A stretch of DNA of 64,000 bases from Bradyrhizobium sp. 199. Lineage in GTDB: Bacteria > Pseudomonadota > Alphaproteobacteria > Rhizobiales > Xanthobacteraceae. The notes beneath the pieces were generated by a model. That model made no database searches and was not told where the DNA came from. It saw only the letters and a program-made list of their open reading frames with translations. Position numbers and translations under genes: made by a program. Within the stretch, counting starts at the first letter, position 1, and every line of letters starts with the position of its first letter. This document shows, piece by piece, positions 52,725-59,780 of this stretch. Where the stretch lies: assembly GCF_023073355.1 (NCBI RefSeq), contig NZ_JADPJI010000008.1, positions 248,001 to 312,000 on the forward strand, written 5' to 3'.

Positions 52725-54044
52725 TCAGACTTCGACACGCTTGATCGCGAGCGATTTCAGATAGGCAGCCGGATTTTCCGGATCGAACACCTTGCCGTCG
52801 AAGAAGGTCTCCTTGCCGCGCGAAGTAGAGGTTGGAATGTCGGAGGCGGCAACACCGAGCGTCTTGGCCGCATCGCGCCACATGTCCTCACGGTTGACCT
52901 TGGCGATGAGCGCCTTGGTGTCGAAGTTCGCCTCGTACTTGCCCCAGCGGATGTCCTCGGTGAGGAACCAGAGGTCGTGGCTCTGGAACGGATAGGAGGC
53001 GTGGTCGCGCCAGTACTTCATGATGTGCGGCGAGTTCTCGACCACCTTGCCGGGGATGCCGTAGTCGAACTTGCCGGCGGTGCGGTCGAGCACGTCTTCG
53101 ACAGGGCAGTTCATCCACTGCCGCTTGCCCATGATAGCGGCAAGCTCCGCCTTGTTCTCGGCCTTGTCGGCCCATTGCTGGGCTTCCATCACCGCCATCA
53201 GCAGCGCCTTGGCGGCCTTCGGATATTTATCGACGAAGGCGGCGCGCATGCCGAAGGATTTTTCCGGATGCTTGTTCCAGAGTTCGCCCGTTGTCACGGC
53301 GGTGTAGCCGATTTTCTGATTGATCAGTTGCAGGTTCCAGGGCTCGCCGACGCAGAAGCAGTCCATGGTGCCGACCTTCATGTTGGCCACCATTTGCGGC
53401 GGCGGCACCACGATGGTCTCGATGTCCTTGTCGGGATCGATACCGCCGGCGGCGAGCCAATAGCGCAGCCAGAGGTCGTGCGTGCCGCCGGGGAAGGTCA
53501 TTGCCGCCTTCACGGCCTTGCCGGAGGCCTTCTTCTTCTCCAGCGCCGCCTTGAATGGCGTAGCATCGACGCCGAGCTTGAGGTCGGCATATTCATTGGC
53601 GACGGAGATGCACTGGCTGTCGAGATTGAGCCGCGCCAGGATGTACATCGGCGTCGGCTGGTTGTTCTGCGTCACCTTGCCCGCCGAGATCAGATACGGC
53701 ATCGGGGTGAGGATATGTGCGCCGTCGATGCCGTTGCCTTCGGAGCCGAGCACGAGATTGTCGCGCGTGGTGCCCCAGGAGGCCTGCTTCTGCACGTCGG
53801 TGTCGGGCACGCCGTATTTGGCGAACAGGCCCTTGTCCTTGGCGACGAAGAGCGGGCCGGCATCGCTCAGCGCGATGAAGCCGAGCTTGGCGCCCTTGAC
53901 CTCGGGCCCTGCGTCCTGCGCGAAGGCGCCGGCGGGGAAATTCAGTTTTGCGGCGGCGAGAAGTGCGGCGGTCGAGCTTGCGGCCTTCAGCAATTGACGG
54001 CGGCTGAGCCCGTTGTCCGAGGGCCGGCGGGTGCGCTTGGTCAT
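52725..54044 (-). CDS. nrtA: Nitrate ABC transporter substrate-binding protein
   Basis: This 439-aa periplasmic protein carries a twin-arginine signal (LSRRQLLKAASSTAALLAAA, cleaved near AFA), so it is exported folded. The mature part follows NrtA/NasF-type binding proteins (FIALSDAGPLFVAKDKG, WLAAGGIDPDKDIETIVVPPPQM, DCFCVGEPWN). It binds nitrate, and possibly nitrite, for the NrtBC importer. I start it at the ATG at 54044, preceded by AAGGA; the longer frame lies wholly in the regulatory leader. First gene of nrtABC. Confidence 0.93.
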   Translation of the reverse strand: MTKRTRRPSDNGLSRRQLLKAASSTAALLAAAKLNFPAGAFAQDAGPEVKGAKLGFIALSDAGPLFVAKDKGLFAKYGVPDTDVQKQASWGTTRDNLVLGSEGNGIDGAHILTPMPYLISAGKVTQNNQPTPMYILARLNLDSQCISVANEYADLKLGVDATPFKAALEKKKASGKAVKAAMTFPGGTHDLWLRYWLAAGGIDPDKDIETIVVPPPQMVANMKVGTMDCFCVGEPWNLQLINQKIGYTAVTTGELWNKHPEKSFGMRAAFVDKYPKAAKALLMAVMEAQQWADKAENKAELAAIMGKRQWMNCPVEDVLDRTAGKFDYGIPGKVVENSPHIMKYWRDHASYPFQSHDLWFLTEDIRWGKYEANFDTKALIAKVNREDMWRDAAKTLGVAASDIPTSTSRGKETFFDGKVFDPENPAAYLKSLAIKRVEV

Positions 54045-54060
54045 GAGTGGTGTCGTCCTT

Positions 54061-54073
54061 TGCGTCGTTGCAG
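54061..54073 (-). promoter_or_regulatory. nrtA leader element CTGCAACGACGCA
   Basis: Identical over 13 bases to the element in the narK leader (50649-50662) and also just above the ribosome site. The AACGAC loop is kept, but the stem here is only three pairs (TGC/GCA). Sequence conservation is clearer than the structure. Confidence 0.45.
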
Positions 54074-54144
54074 AATTGATGGCGTCAGTGCACGCGAGCA
54101 GCCCGTCCGTCCGGCGGCGCCGTCTTTGGCGCATGCGAACGCAC

Positions 54145-54163
54145 GACGGGGGAAACCCCCGTC
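54145..54163. other. Strong hairpin in the nrtA leader (GACGGGGG stem)
   Basis: GACGGGGG-AAA-CCCCCGTC forms an 8-bp stem with a 3-base loop, midway between the leading ANTAR-type hairpin and the nrtA start. It is a good candidate for the terminator stem that NasT would relieve, but no T-run follows on the minus strand, so ordinary intrinsic termination is not shown. Confidence 0.5.
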
Positions 54164-54198
54164 TGGTGGCGTCGGCAAGTCGGATGAGAGTCTCGCGG

Positions 54199-54216
54199 GA
54201 CGGCTTCAATGGCGTC
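54199..54216 (-). ncRNA. ANTAR-type leader hairpin of nrtA (loop ATTGAA)
   Basis: The leader reads GACGCC-ATTGAA-GCCGTC: GACG pairs with CGTC, then a C/C mismatch, then a C-G pair closing a six-base loop with A1 and G4. This is the same plan as in narK with different loop bases, and its distance from the -24 GG is the same (26.5 bases to its first base). Base changes that keep the design argue for selection on the RNA. Confidence 0.6.
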
Positions 54217-54228
54217 GGCGCGGAACTA

Positions 54229-54245
54229 TTCAAGCTTCATGCCAA
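54229..54245 (-). promoter_or_regulatory. Sigma-54-like promoter of nrtABC
   Basis: The minus strand reads TTGGCATG-AAGC-TTGAA: GG and the -12 dinucleotide GA are ten bases apart. The TTGAA variant matches the narK promoter. It predicts a start near 54218 and a leader of about 175 bases. Confidence 0.58.
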
Positions 54246-54347
54246 GCGCGACACCTAAAAAACAGAAGACTAATCAACGCGTTATTGGCTTTGCGGCAGG
54301 CCGTCGCAGGACCACCGCGCAAGTCAAACTTGCGGCCTGCTCAATCT

Positions 54348-54362
54348 TTGTGCGGCGCACAA
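54348..54362. promoter_or_regulatory. Shared enhancer-like palindrome TTGTGCGGCGCACAA
   Basis: A perfect palindrome centred at 54355 lies exactly 112.5 bp from the -24 GG of nrtA on one side and 112.5 bp from that of the channel gene on the other. Flanking bases (GCTCAATC) match the site above narK. One site apparently serves two divergent promoters. The half-sites (TTGTGC / GCACAA) are in the opposite order to the classical NtrC site, so the binding protein is not certain. Confidence 0.62.
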
Positions 54363-54465
54363 ATCTTGTGCATGGGATCAAGCAAGAAGCCGACCAGCGC
54401 TGCACCGCCGGACCGAGCTGAGAGCTATCGCATTGATATTACTACACTTCCATAAGAGCTTGGTA

Positions 54466-54482
54466 CGGCACGCAACTTGCAT
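54466..54482 (+). promoter_or_regulatory. Sigma-54 promoter of the formate/nitrite-family channel gene
   Basis: CGGCACG-CAAC-TTGCAT matches the sigma-54 consensus in both halves, with GG (54467-54468) and GC (54479-54480) ten bases apart. It predicts a start near 54491 and a leader of about 220 bases before the ATG at 54715. Confidence 0.7.
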
Positions 54483-54490
54483 CTCCGTAG

Positions 54491-54507
54491 GCGTCAACGA
54501 AGACTGC
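54491..54507 (+). ncRNA. ANTAR-type leader hairpin of the channel gene (loop AACGAA)
   Basis: The leader reads GCGTC-AACGAA-GACTGC: GTC pairs with GAC, and with a one-base bulge GC pairs with GC below. The six-base loop again has A1 and G4. It starts at or just after the predicted transcription start, as in nrtA and narK, although four bases closer to the promoter. Confidence 0.52.
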
Positions 54508-54522
54508 GGCTTGCCGCATTGT

Positions 54523-54542
54523 TGCAGCCTCTGGCGGCTGCA
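54523..54542 (+). other. Second hexaloop hairpin in the channel-gene leader
   Basis: TGCAGCC-TCTGGC-GGCTGCA is a perfect 7-bp stem around a six-base loop, 15 bases after the first hairpin. The loop has G4 but T1. It could be the second hairpin of an ANTAR target with a variant loop, or unrelated. Confidence 0.4.
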
Positions 54543-54665
54543 TCCGGAAGCTCATCTGCTTCGCGCCCCTTTCCGGCTCAGGCCTCGTGACGCGGTTCCC
54601 GGCTTCCAAACTTTCAATAGCTCGTGCGCGGCAGGTCAGCCCGCACGGCCCAAGACGTTCAGCCG

Positions 54666-54682
54666 CCCCCTCCCAGAGGGGG
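54666..54682 (+). other. Hairpin just upstream of the channel gene
   Basis: CCCCCTC-CCA-GAGGGGG forms a 7-bp G+C-rich stem 32 bases before the ATG. It has no following T-run. It may act in termination or in stabilising the message; nothing more can be said. Confidence 0.4.
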
Positions 54683-54714
54683 TCGATCTCACTTACGAAG
54701 CAAAGGAACCATTG

Positions 54715-55554
54715 ATGTCGTATCTCGCGCCTTCGGAATTCGTCACCAAGATGGTGGATGCGGGCGAGTCCAAGATCTTCATGTCCACCCGAGATACCAT
54801 CATCCGCGCCTACATGGCCGGGGCCATCTTGGCGCTGGCGGCATGGTTCGCCGTCACGATCAACGTCAATACCGGTCAGCCCCTGGTCGGCGCACTGCTG
54901 TTCCCGGTCGGCTTCGTCATGCTCTATCTCCTGGGCTTCGACCTTCTGACCGGCGTGTTCGTGCTCTCGCCGCTGGCTCTGATCGACAAGCGTCCGGGCG
55001 TCACGTTTGGCGGCGTGCTGCGCAACTGGGGTCTCGTCTTCGTCGGCAATTTCGCCGGCGCCTTCACCGTCGCCTTCATGATGGCCTTCGTCACGACATT
55101 CGGCTTCACGCAAGACCCCGACAAGGTCGGCGCCGCCATCGGAAACATCGGCGAGGGCCGAACGCTCGGCTATGCCGCGCATGGCGCCGCCGGCATGGCG
55201 ACGCTGTTCCTGCGGGGAATGCTCTGCAACTGGATGGTTTCGACCGGTGTCGTCGGCGCCATGATCTCGACCTCGGTCCCGGGCAAGGTGATCGCGATGT
55301 GGATGCCGATCCTGGTGTTCTTCTACATGGTGTTCGAGCATTCCGTCGTGAACATGTTCCTGTTTCCCTCGGGCCTGATGCTGCACGCGAAGTTCTCGAT
55401 CATGGATTATCTGATCTGGAACGAGATCCCGACCGTGCTCGGCAACCTCGTCGGCGGCCTCGCCTTCACCGGCATGACCCTTTACGCCACGCACGTCATG
55501 ACGCAGCCCAAGCGCCAGGCCGGCAAGGCGACCCAGCCCCGCGTTGCGGCCTGA
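54715..55554 (+). CDS. Formate/nitrite transporter (FNT) family channel
   Basis: This 279-aa inner-membrane protein has six helices and the FNT features: the glycine-rich AGAILALAAWFAV near helix 1, VGNFAGAFTVA and the RGMLCNWMVSTGV segment, and the conserved EHSVVNMF with the central histidine of the pore. FNT pentamers pass nitrite, formate or related anions. Divergent to nrtABC and near nasC, it most likely moves nitrite. I start it at the ATG at 54715 after AAAGGAACC; the longer frame lies in the regulatory leader. Confidence 0.9.
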   Translation: MSYLAPSEFVTKMVDAGESKIFMSTRDTIIRAYMAGAILALAAWFAVTINVNTGQPLVGALLFPVGFVMLYLLGFDLLTGVFVLSPLALIDKRPGVTFGGVLRNWGLVFVGNFAGAFTVAFMMAFVTTFGFTQDPDKVGAAIGNIGEGRTLGYAAHGAAGMATLFLRGMLCNWMVSTGVVGAMISTSVPGKVIAMWMPILVFFYMVFEHSVVNMFLFPSGLMLHAKFSIMDYLIWNEIPTVLGNLVGGLAFTGMTLYATHVMTQPKRQAGKATQPRVAA

Positions 55555-55574
55555 TCAAACAACGTCTCGACAGA

Positions 55575-55603
55575 GGAGCCTCGCCCCAGCAGGGTGAGGC
55601 TCC
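55575..55603 (+). terminator. Hairpin between the channel and kinase genes (terminator or attenuator)
   Basis: GGAGCCTCGCCC and GGGTGAGGCTCC pair in a 12-bp stem (one G-T) around CAGCA, followed by CCTTTG. The T-run is weak, and the stem ends 12 bases before the kinase/phosphatase start, so partial read-through with a lower level of the kinase is likely. Confidence 0.55.
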
Positions 55604-55615
55604 CCTTTGCCGGTG

Positions 55616-57352
55616 ATGACGATGACCCGCGGACTTCAGATTTCGGTCGGCCAGCATTCCGACAAGGGTCGCAAACCCATCAACCAGGACTTTCACGGCG
55701 TCCTCGTTCCGGACGAGCCGCAGCTCAGCCTGAAGGGCATCGCGGCCGTCCTCGCCGACGGCATCTCGAGCAGCACGGTGAGCCAGATCGCCAGCGAGTC
55801 GGCGGTCAAGAGCTTCCTGATGGACTATTATTGCACGTCGGAATCCTGGACGGTGAAGACGTCCGCGCGCCGCGTGCTGGATGCCACCAATTCCTGGCTG
55901 CACGCACAGACGCGCAAGAGCCAATATGCCTATGACCGCGACAAGGGCTATGTCTGCACCCTCACCGCCATGGTCATCAAAGCGACCACCGCGCACATCT
56001 TCCACGTCGGCGATTGTCGCGTCTATCGGGTCGCCGGCAAGGCGCTCGAGCAGCTGACCGACGATCACCGGATCATCGTGTCCTCGGAGCAGACCTATCT
56101 CGGCCGCGCGCTCGGCATCAATCCGCAGCTCGAGATCGACTATCAGGCCTTCGAGATCGAAGCGGGCGACACCTTCCTGCTGGCGACCGACGGTGCCTAC
56201 GAATTCGTGGACGCGCGCTTCATCACGAGCGCGCTCGGCGAGCACGCAGCCGAGCTCGACGGCGCGGCCAAGGCCATCGTCGAGGAAGCCTACCGGCGCG
56301 GCAGCGACGACAACATTACGGTCCAGATCCTGCGGATCGATGCGGTGCCGCAGCGCGAGCCGGCCGGCATCTTCAGTCAGACCTCACAATTGCCGCTGCC
56401 GCCGCTGCCGGAGCCACGAGCGGTCTTCGACGGCTATCGGATCGTTCGGGAAATCCACGGCAGCAGCCGCAGCCATATCTACCTCGCGGTCGATGTGGAA
56501 ACCGAGGAGCCGGTCGCGCTCAAGCTGCCGTCGGTCGACCTGCGCGACAATGCCGCCTATCTCAAGCGTTTCCTGATGGAGGAGTGGATCGCGCGCCGGA
56601 TCGACAGCCCGCACGTGCTCAAGCCGCTGTCACAGTCGAAACGACGCAGCTATCTCTACGTTGCCACCGAATTCGTCGAAGGCCAGACCCTGAAGCAGTG
56701 GATGACCGACAATCCACGTCCCGACCTCGAAACCGTCCGGGGCCTTGTCGAGCAGATCGCCGCCGGCCTGCGCGCCTTCCACCGCATGGAGATGCTGCAT
56801 CAGGACCTCAGGCCCGACAACATCCTGATCGACAAGACCGGCACCGCGAAGATCATCGACTTCGGATCGGTCAGGGTGGCCGGCGTGGCCGAAGCGGCGC
56901 CGCCGGACGAGGCCGACGAAATCCTGGGCACCGTCCAGTACACGGCGCCGGAGTATTTTCTTGGGCAGGGCGGCTCGCCGCGCTCCGACATGTTTTCGCT
57001 GGGCGTGATCTGCTACCAGATGCTGACCGGAAAGCTTCCCTATGGCGCCCAGATCGCCAGGATCCGGCGCAAGGCGGACGTGCGAAGGCTCAAATATCGC
57101 CCGGCCGATGGCGATCGTAACGTGCCGGCCTGGATCGACGGCGCGCTCAGGCGCGCGCTTCATCCCGATCCCTACAAGCGCCACGAGGACCTGTCCGAGT
57201 TCATCTTCGAGCTTCGCACGCCCAATCCGGCTTATCTGGACACGCGGATCACACCGCTGTTGGAGCGCAGTCCGCTGATGTTCTGGAAGCTGACCTCGGC
57301 GGCGCTCGCCTGCGCAGTCGTCGTGCTGCTGGCGCTGCTGCACGCGCGCTGA
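55616..57352 (+). CDS. PP2C-type phosphatase fused to Ser/Thr protein kinase, membrane-anchored
   Basis: This 578-aa protein has a PP2C phosphatase domain (residues 5-245) with metal aspartates in NQDFHG (D25), LADGISS (D48), HVGDCRVYR (D133), LATDGAYEF (D192) and SDDN (D232); a Pro-rich linker; a kinase domain (270-540) with Lys in VALKLPS (K303), HQDLRPDN (D397, N402), DFG (415-417) and APE (444-446); and one C-terminal membrane helix (558-576) holding both domains in the cytoplasm. The Gly-rich loop is degenerate (HGSSRSHIY). Start chosen at ATG 55616. From memory, Pseudomonas nas clusters also carry such a kinase (PA1782). Confidence 0.9.
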   Translation: MTMTRGLQISVGQHSDKGRKPINQDFHGVLVPDEPQLSLKGIAAVLADGISSSTVSQIASESAVKSFLMDYYCTSESWTVKTSARRVLDATNSWLHAQTRKSQYAYDRDKGYVCTLTAMVIKATTAHIFHVGDCRVYRVAGKALEQLTDDHRIIVSSEQTYLGRALGINPQLEIDYQAFEIEAGDTFLLATDGAYEFVDARFITSALGEHAAELDGAAKAIVEEAYRRGSDDNITVQILRIDAVPQREPAGIFSQTSQLPLPPLPEPRAVFDGYRIVREIHGSSRSHIYLAVDVETEEPVALKLPSVDLRDNAAYLKRFLMEEWIARRIDSPHVLKPLSQSKRRSYLYVATEFVEGQTLKQWMTDNPRPDLETVRGLVEQIAAGLRAFHRMEMLHQDLRPDNILIDKTGTAKIIDFGSVRVAGVAEAAPPDEADEILGTVQYTAPEYFLGQGGSPRSDMFSLGVICYQMLTGKLPYGAQIARIRRKADVRRLKYRPADGDRNVPAWIDGALRRALHPDPYKRHEDLSEFIFELRTPNPAYLDTRITPLLERSPLMFWKLTSAALACAVVVLLALLHAR

Positions 57353-57375
57353 CGCGGATCGTGTCGCAAGCGGGC

Positions 57376-57849
57376 TCAGAGCCTGCCTTCCGCGAACAAC
57401 TCGCGGGTACGCCTCAGCGTTGACAGCAGGGCGGCCCTGTAGCCGTTGTCGCTGTCGAACTGCGCCTGTTCGGCCTGCTCTTCGGGCCCGAAGGGCTTCT
57501 TTCCGCGCAGGCCGGTGTAGCAATAGAACCGCAGCTGCAGCGCGCCGGCTTCGTCCTCGAACAGCTCGTTGACGATCGCGCCTTCGCGGGGGCCGGCGGC
57601 CTGGAAGAAGGACACCTTGCGCTCCGACTCAAAGCTGATGATCTCGCGCAGATCGTCGCCTGCGATCGTGGCTTCGCGCACGATGTGCGTCGGGCTCTCC
57701 TCTACGACCTCGCAGCGGGTGCAGAGATTGGGTGGAAGAAACAGCCGGGCGTCGCGGGCCTTAAGGACAAGCCCCTGCCAAGTTTGCGCGCGGGTCAGCG
57801 CCGTCTCGCCTGGCGGATTCACCGGCACTGTGGCGGTCGAATAGATCAT
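57376..57849 (-). CDS. DUF1857/SRPBCC-family protein
   Basis: This 157-aa protein looks like the AtaL-type SRPBCC family: a helix-grip fold with an N-terminal IYSTATVPVNPPGETALTRAQTWQGLVLKARDA stretch (I quote only parts) and a C-terminal helix. Function in this family is unknown; such folds bind hydrophobic ligands. I start it at the ATG at 57849 because the longer frame adds a Thr-rich tail with no ribosome site. It lies downstream of and in the same direction as the NmrA reductase gene, 34 bases away. Confidence 0.75.
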   Translation of the reverse strand: MIYSTATVPVNPPGETALTRAQTWQGLVLKARDARLFLPPNLCTRCEVVEESPTHIVREATIAGDDLREIISFESERKVSFFQAAGPREGAIVNELFEDEAGALQLRFYCYTGLRGKKPFGPEEQAEQAQFDSDNGYRAALLSTLRRTRELFAEGRL

Positions 57850-57883
57850 AATCGTCGTCCTTGTTGTCGTGAATGACATACCG

Positions 57884-58753
57884 TCAGGCCGAGGCCGCGA
57901 TCTCGGAGACGAAGTCGCGATAGGAGCGCAGGGGGCGGCCGAGCAGCGCGGTCAGCCGCTCGACGTCGCCGGCCTCGGGGACCATTCCCTCGGTGAGGAA
58001 ACGCTCGCTCATGAGCCGCATGTCGTAGGCCATCCAGCTCGGCATGAACTGCCGGAGATTCTTCTCGAAGCCGGCGGTATCGTCCCCGGGATAGGCGATC
58101 GTGCGACCCAGCACCTCTGACCAGACCTCGGCGGCTTTCGCGCCGGTCAGGGTTTCGGGACCGACAAGATTGATGCGGTCGAGCGCAAGCGGCGCTGCGG
58201 CGCGCTCACGACGGATGAGCTCGAGGGCCGCGATCTCGTCGATGTCGCGCGCATCGATCATGGCGAGCCCCCTGCTCCCGATGGGCATCGGATAGATGCC
58301 GTATCCGGTCACCACGTCCTTGATCGTGATATCGTTGTTCATGAAGTACGCCGGACGCAGGATGGTGGCGTTGAAGCCCATCTGCTCGATCATCCGCTCG
58401 ACGCCGAACTTGCCGGCAAAGTGCGGGACGTTTACGTAGCGATCGCTGTGGATCACCGAGAGGTAGACGACCCGCTCGACGCCCATCTCGCGGGCCACGT
58501 TGAGCGCGATCAGCGCCTGCGTGAATTCATCGGCGACCACTGCGTTGAGCAGGAACAGGGTCGAGACGCCCTTGAACGCGCTGCGCAGCGAGTCGACGTC
58601 GAGCAGGTCGCCCTGCGCGACGGTGGCGCTCGCCGGGAGGTTTGCCTTTGCAGGATCGCGGGCGAGCGCGCGGACATCGGCGCCGCGCTTGACGAGCTGT
58701 TCGACGACGTTGCGGCCGATGGTGCCGGTGGCGCCGGTAACGAGGATGGTCAT
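57884..58753 (-). CDS. NmrA-family NAD(P)-binding oxidoreductase
   Basis: This 289-aa atypical short-chain dehydrogenase has the NAD(P) loop TGATGTIGRNVVEQLVKRG and a Rossmann fold with LNVAREMGVERVVYLSVIHSD, but no YxxxK active site, as in NmrA and quinone-oxidoreductase-like proteins that act as redox sensors or reductases. The ATG at 58753 has GGAG upstream. It is divergent from a LysR regulator 103 bases away, the usual pattern for a LysR-controlled reductase. Confidence 0.87.
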   Translation of the reverse strand: MTILVTGATGTIGRNVVEQLVKRGADVRALARDPAKANLPASATVAQGDLLDVDSLRSAFKGVSTLFLLNAVVADEFTQALIALNVAREMGVERVVYLSVIHSDRYVNVPHFAGKFGVERMIEQMGFNATILRPAYFMNNDITIKDVVTGYGIYPMPIGSRGLAMIDARDIDEIAALELIRRERAAAPLALDRINLVGPETLTGAKAAEVWSEVLGRTIAYPGDDTAGFEKNLRQFMPSWMAYDMRLMSERFLTEGMVPEAGDVERLTALLGRPLRSYRDFVSEIAASA

Positions 58754-58856
58754 GGGGATCACTCCGGGTTGGGGTCAGAAGACACCCGAGAAATTAGTGA
58801 TCCACATTCGAACCGATAGTCGCTATATCTGGACAGACCGTCTCACTGGTGGAACG

Positions 58857-59750
58857 ATGGACTTGCTCGCCCTCGCCGATTTCAATCTTGTCGCCCGCCA
58901 CGGCGGGTTCGGACGCGCCGCACGGGCCGCCGGGCGCCCGAAAGCCACCCTGTCCCGCCGGGTCGCGGAGTTGGAGGCCGCGCTCGACCTGCGCCTGTTC
59001 GAGCGCGGCGCGCGTGCCCTGAGACTCACCCAGGAAGGACGCGCCCTTTACGAGCGGACGGGGGCCTTGCTCACCGAGCTCGACGAGACGGCGGCAGCGA
59101 TCGCTTCGGGTGGGGACAGCCCGCGAGGCAGGATGCGGATCAGCGCGCCTTTGCTGTTCTCGCAGACGGCAATGGGGAAGCTCTCGGCCGAGTTCGCGCT
59201 CAGATATCCGGAGGTCCGTCTTGAGGTCACGACGGAAGATCGCTCGGTCGACATGGTCGAGGAGGGGTATGATCTGGTGATCCGGGTCAATCCCGATCCA
59301 GATGACAGCCTTGTCGGACGAATCTTTCTGCGCGACCGGCTGGTGGTCGTAGCGAGCCCGGATCTGAAACGACCGAGCGAGGGTATCGCTGTGCCGGCTG
59401 TCATGCGCGGACCGGGCGACCAGCTGGCAACCTGGGAAGTGAAGGTGCCAAGCGGAAGATCGCGCATCGCGGTTGATCCAGTCCTTCGCCTGTCATCGCT
59501 CGTCATGGTCCGCGATGCGGTCCGGGCGGGCGTCGGCGCGGCACGCGTTCCGGTGTCACTGGTCAGTCACGATCTGGCTGCCGGCACGCTGGTGCATTGG
59601 GGTGACATCGAGGGACCAGAGATCGCGTTGTGGACGCTCTATCCATCGCGCCGGCTCCTAAGCGCGCGCGTATCCGCCTTCCTCGACTTTATCAAGGAAG
59701 CCTTTCCGATGGGGACGCCTGACGAATTGGCGGCCTTTATCGGGAGATGA
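58857..59750 (+). CDS. LysR-family transcriptional regulator
   Basis: This 297-aa regulator has an N-terminal helix-turn-helix (FGRAARAAGRPKATLSRRVAELEAALDLRLFERG, quoted in part) and a LysR effector domain (MRISAPLLFSQTAMGKL onward). I start it at the ATG at 58857 after GGTGGAACG. It probably activates the divergent NmrA gene in response to a small molecule and represses itself through sites in the 103-bp gap. Confidence 0.9.
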   Translation: MDLLALADFNLVARHGGFGRAARAAGRPKATLSRRVAELEAALDLRLFERGARALRLTQEGRALYERTGALLTELDETAAAIASGGDSPRGRMRISAPLLFSQTAMGKLSAEFALRYPEVRLEVTTEDRSVDMVEEGYDLVIRVNPDPDDSLVGRIFLRDRLVVVASPDLKRPSEGIAVPAVMRGPGDQLATWEVKVPSGRSRIAVDPVLRLSSLVMVRDAVRAGVGAARVPVSLVSHDLAAGTLVHWGDIEGPEIALWTLYPSRRLLSARVSAFLDFIKEAFPMGTPDELAAFIGR

Positions 59751-59780
59751 GAGGCCGCGCGCGCCCCTCGCGCCTGACCC

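Noticed and set aside
54145..54163. Calling the GACGGGGG hairpin a rho-independent terminator
   Set aside because: No T-run follows on the nrtA strand. It is listed as a hairpin only.
54348..54362. Naming the shared palindrome an NtrC box
   Set aside because: Classical NtrC sites place GCAC before GTGC; here the order is reversed. The spacing supports an enhancer role, but the protein is left open.
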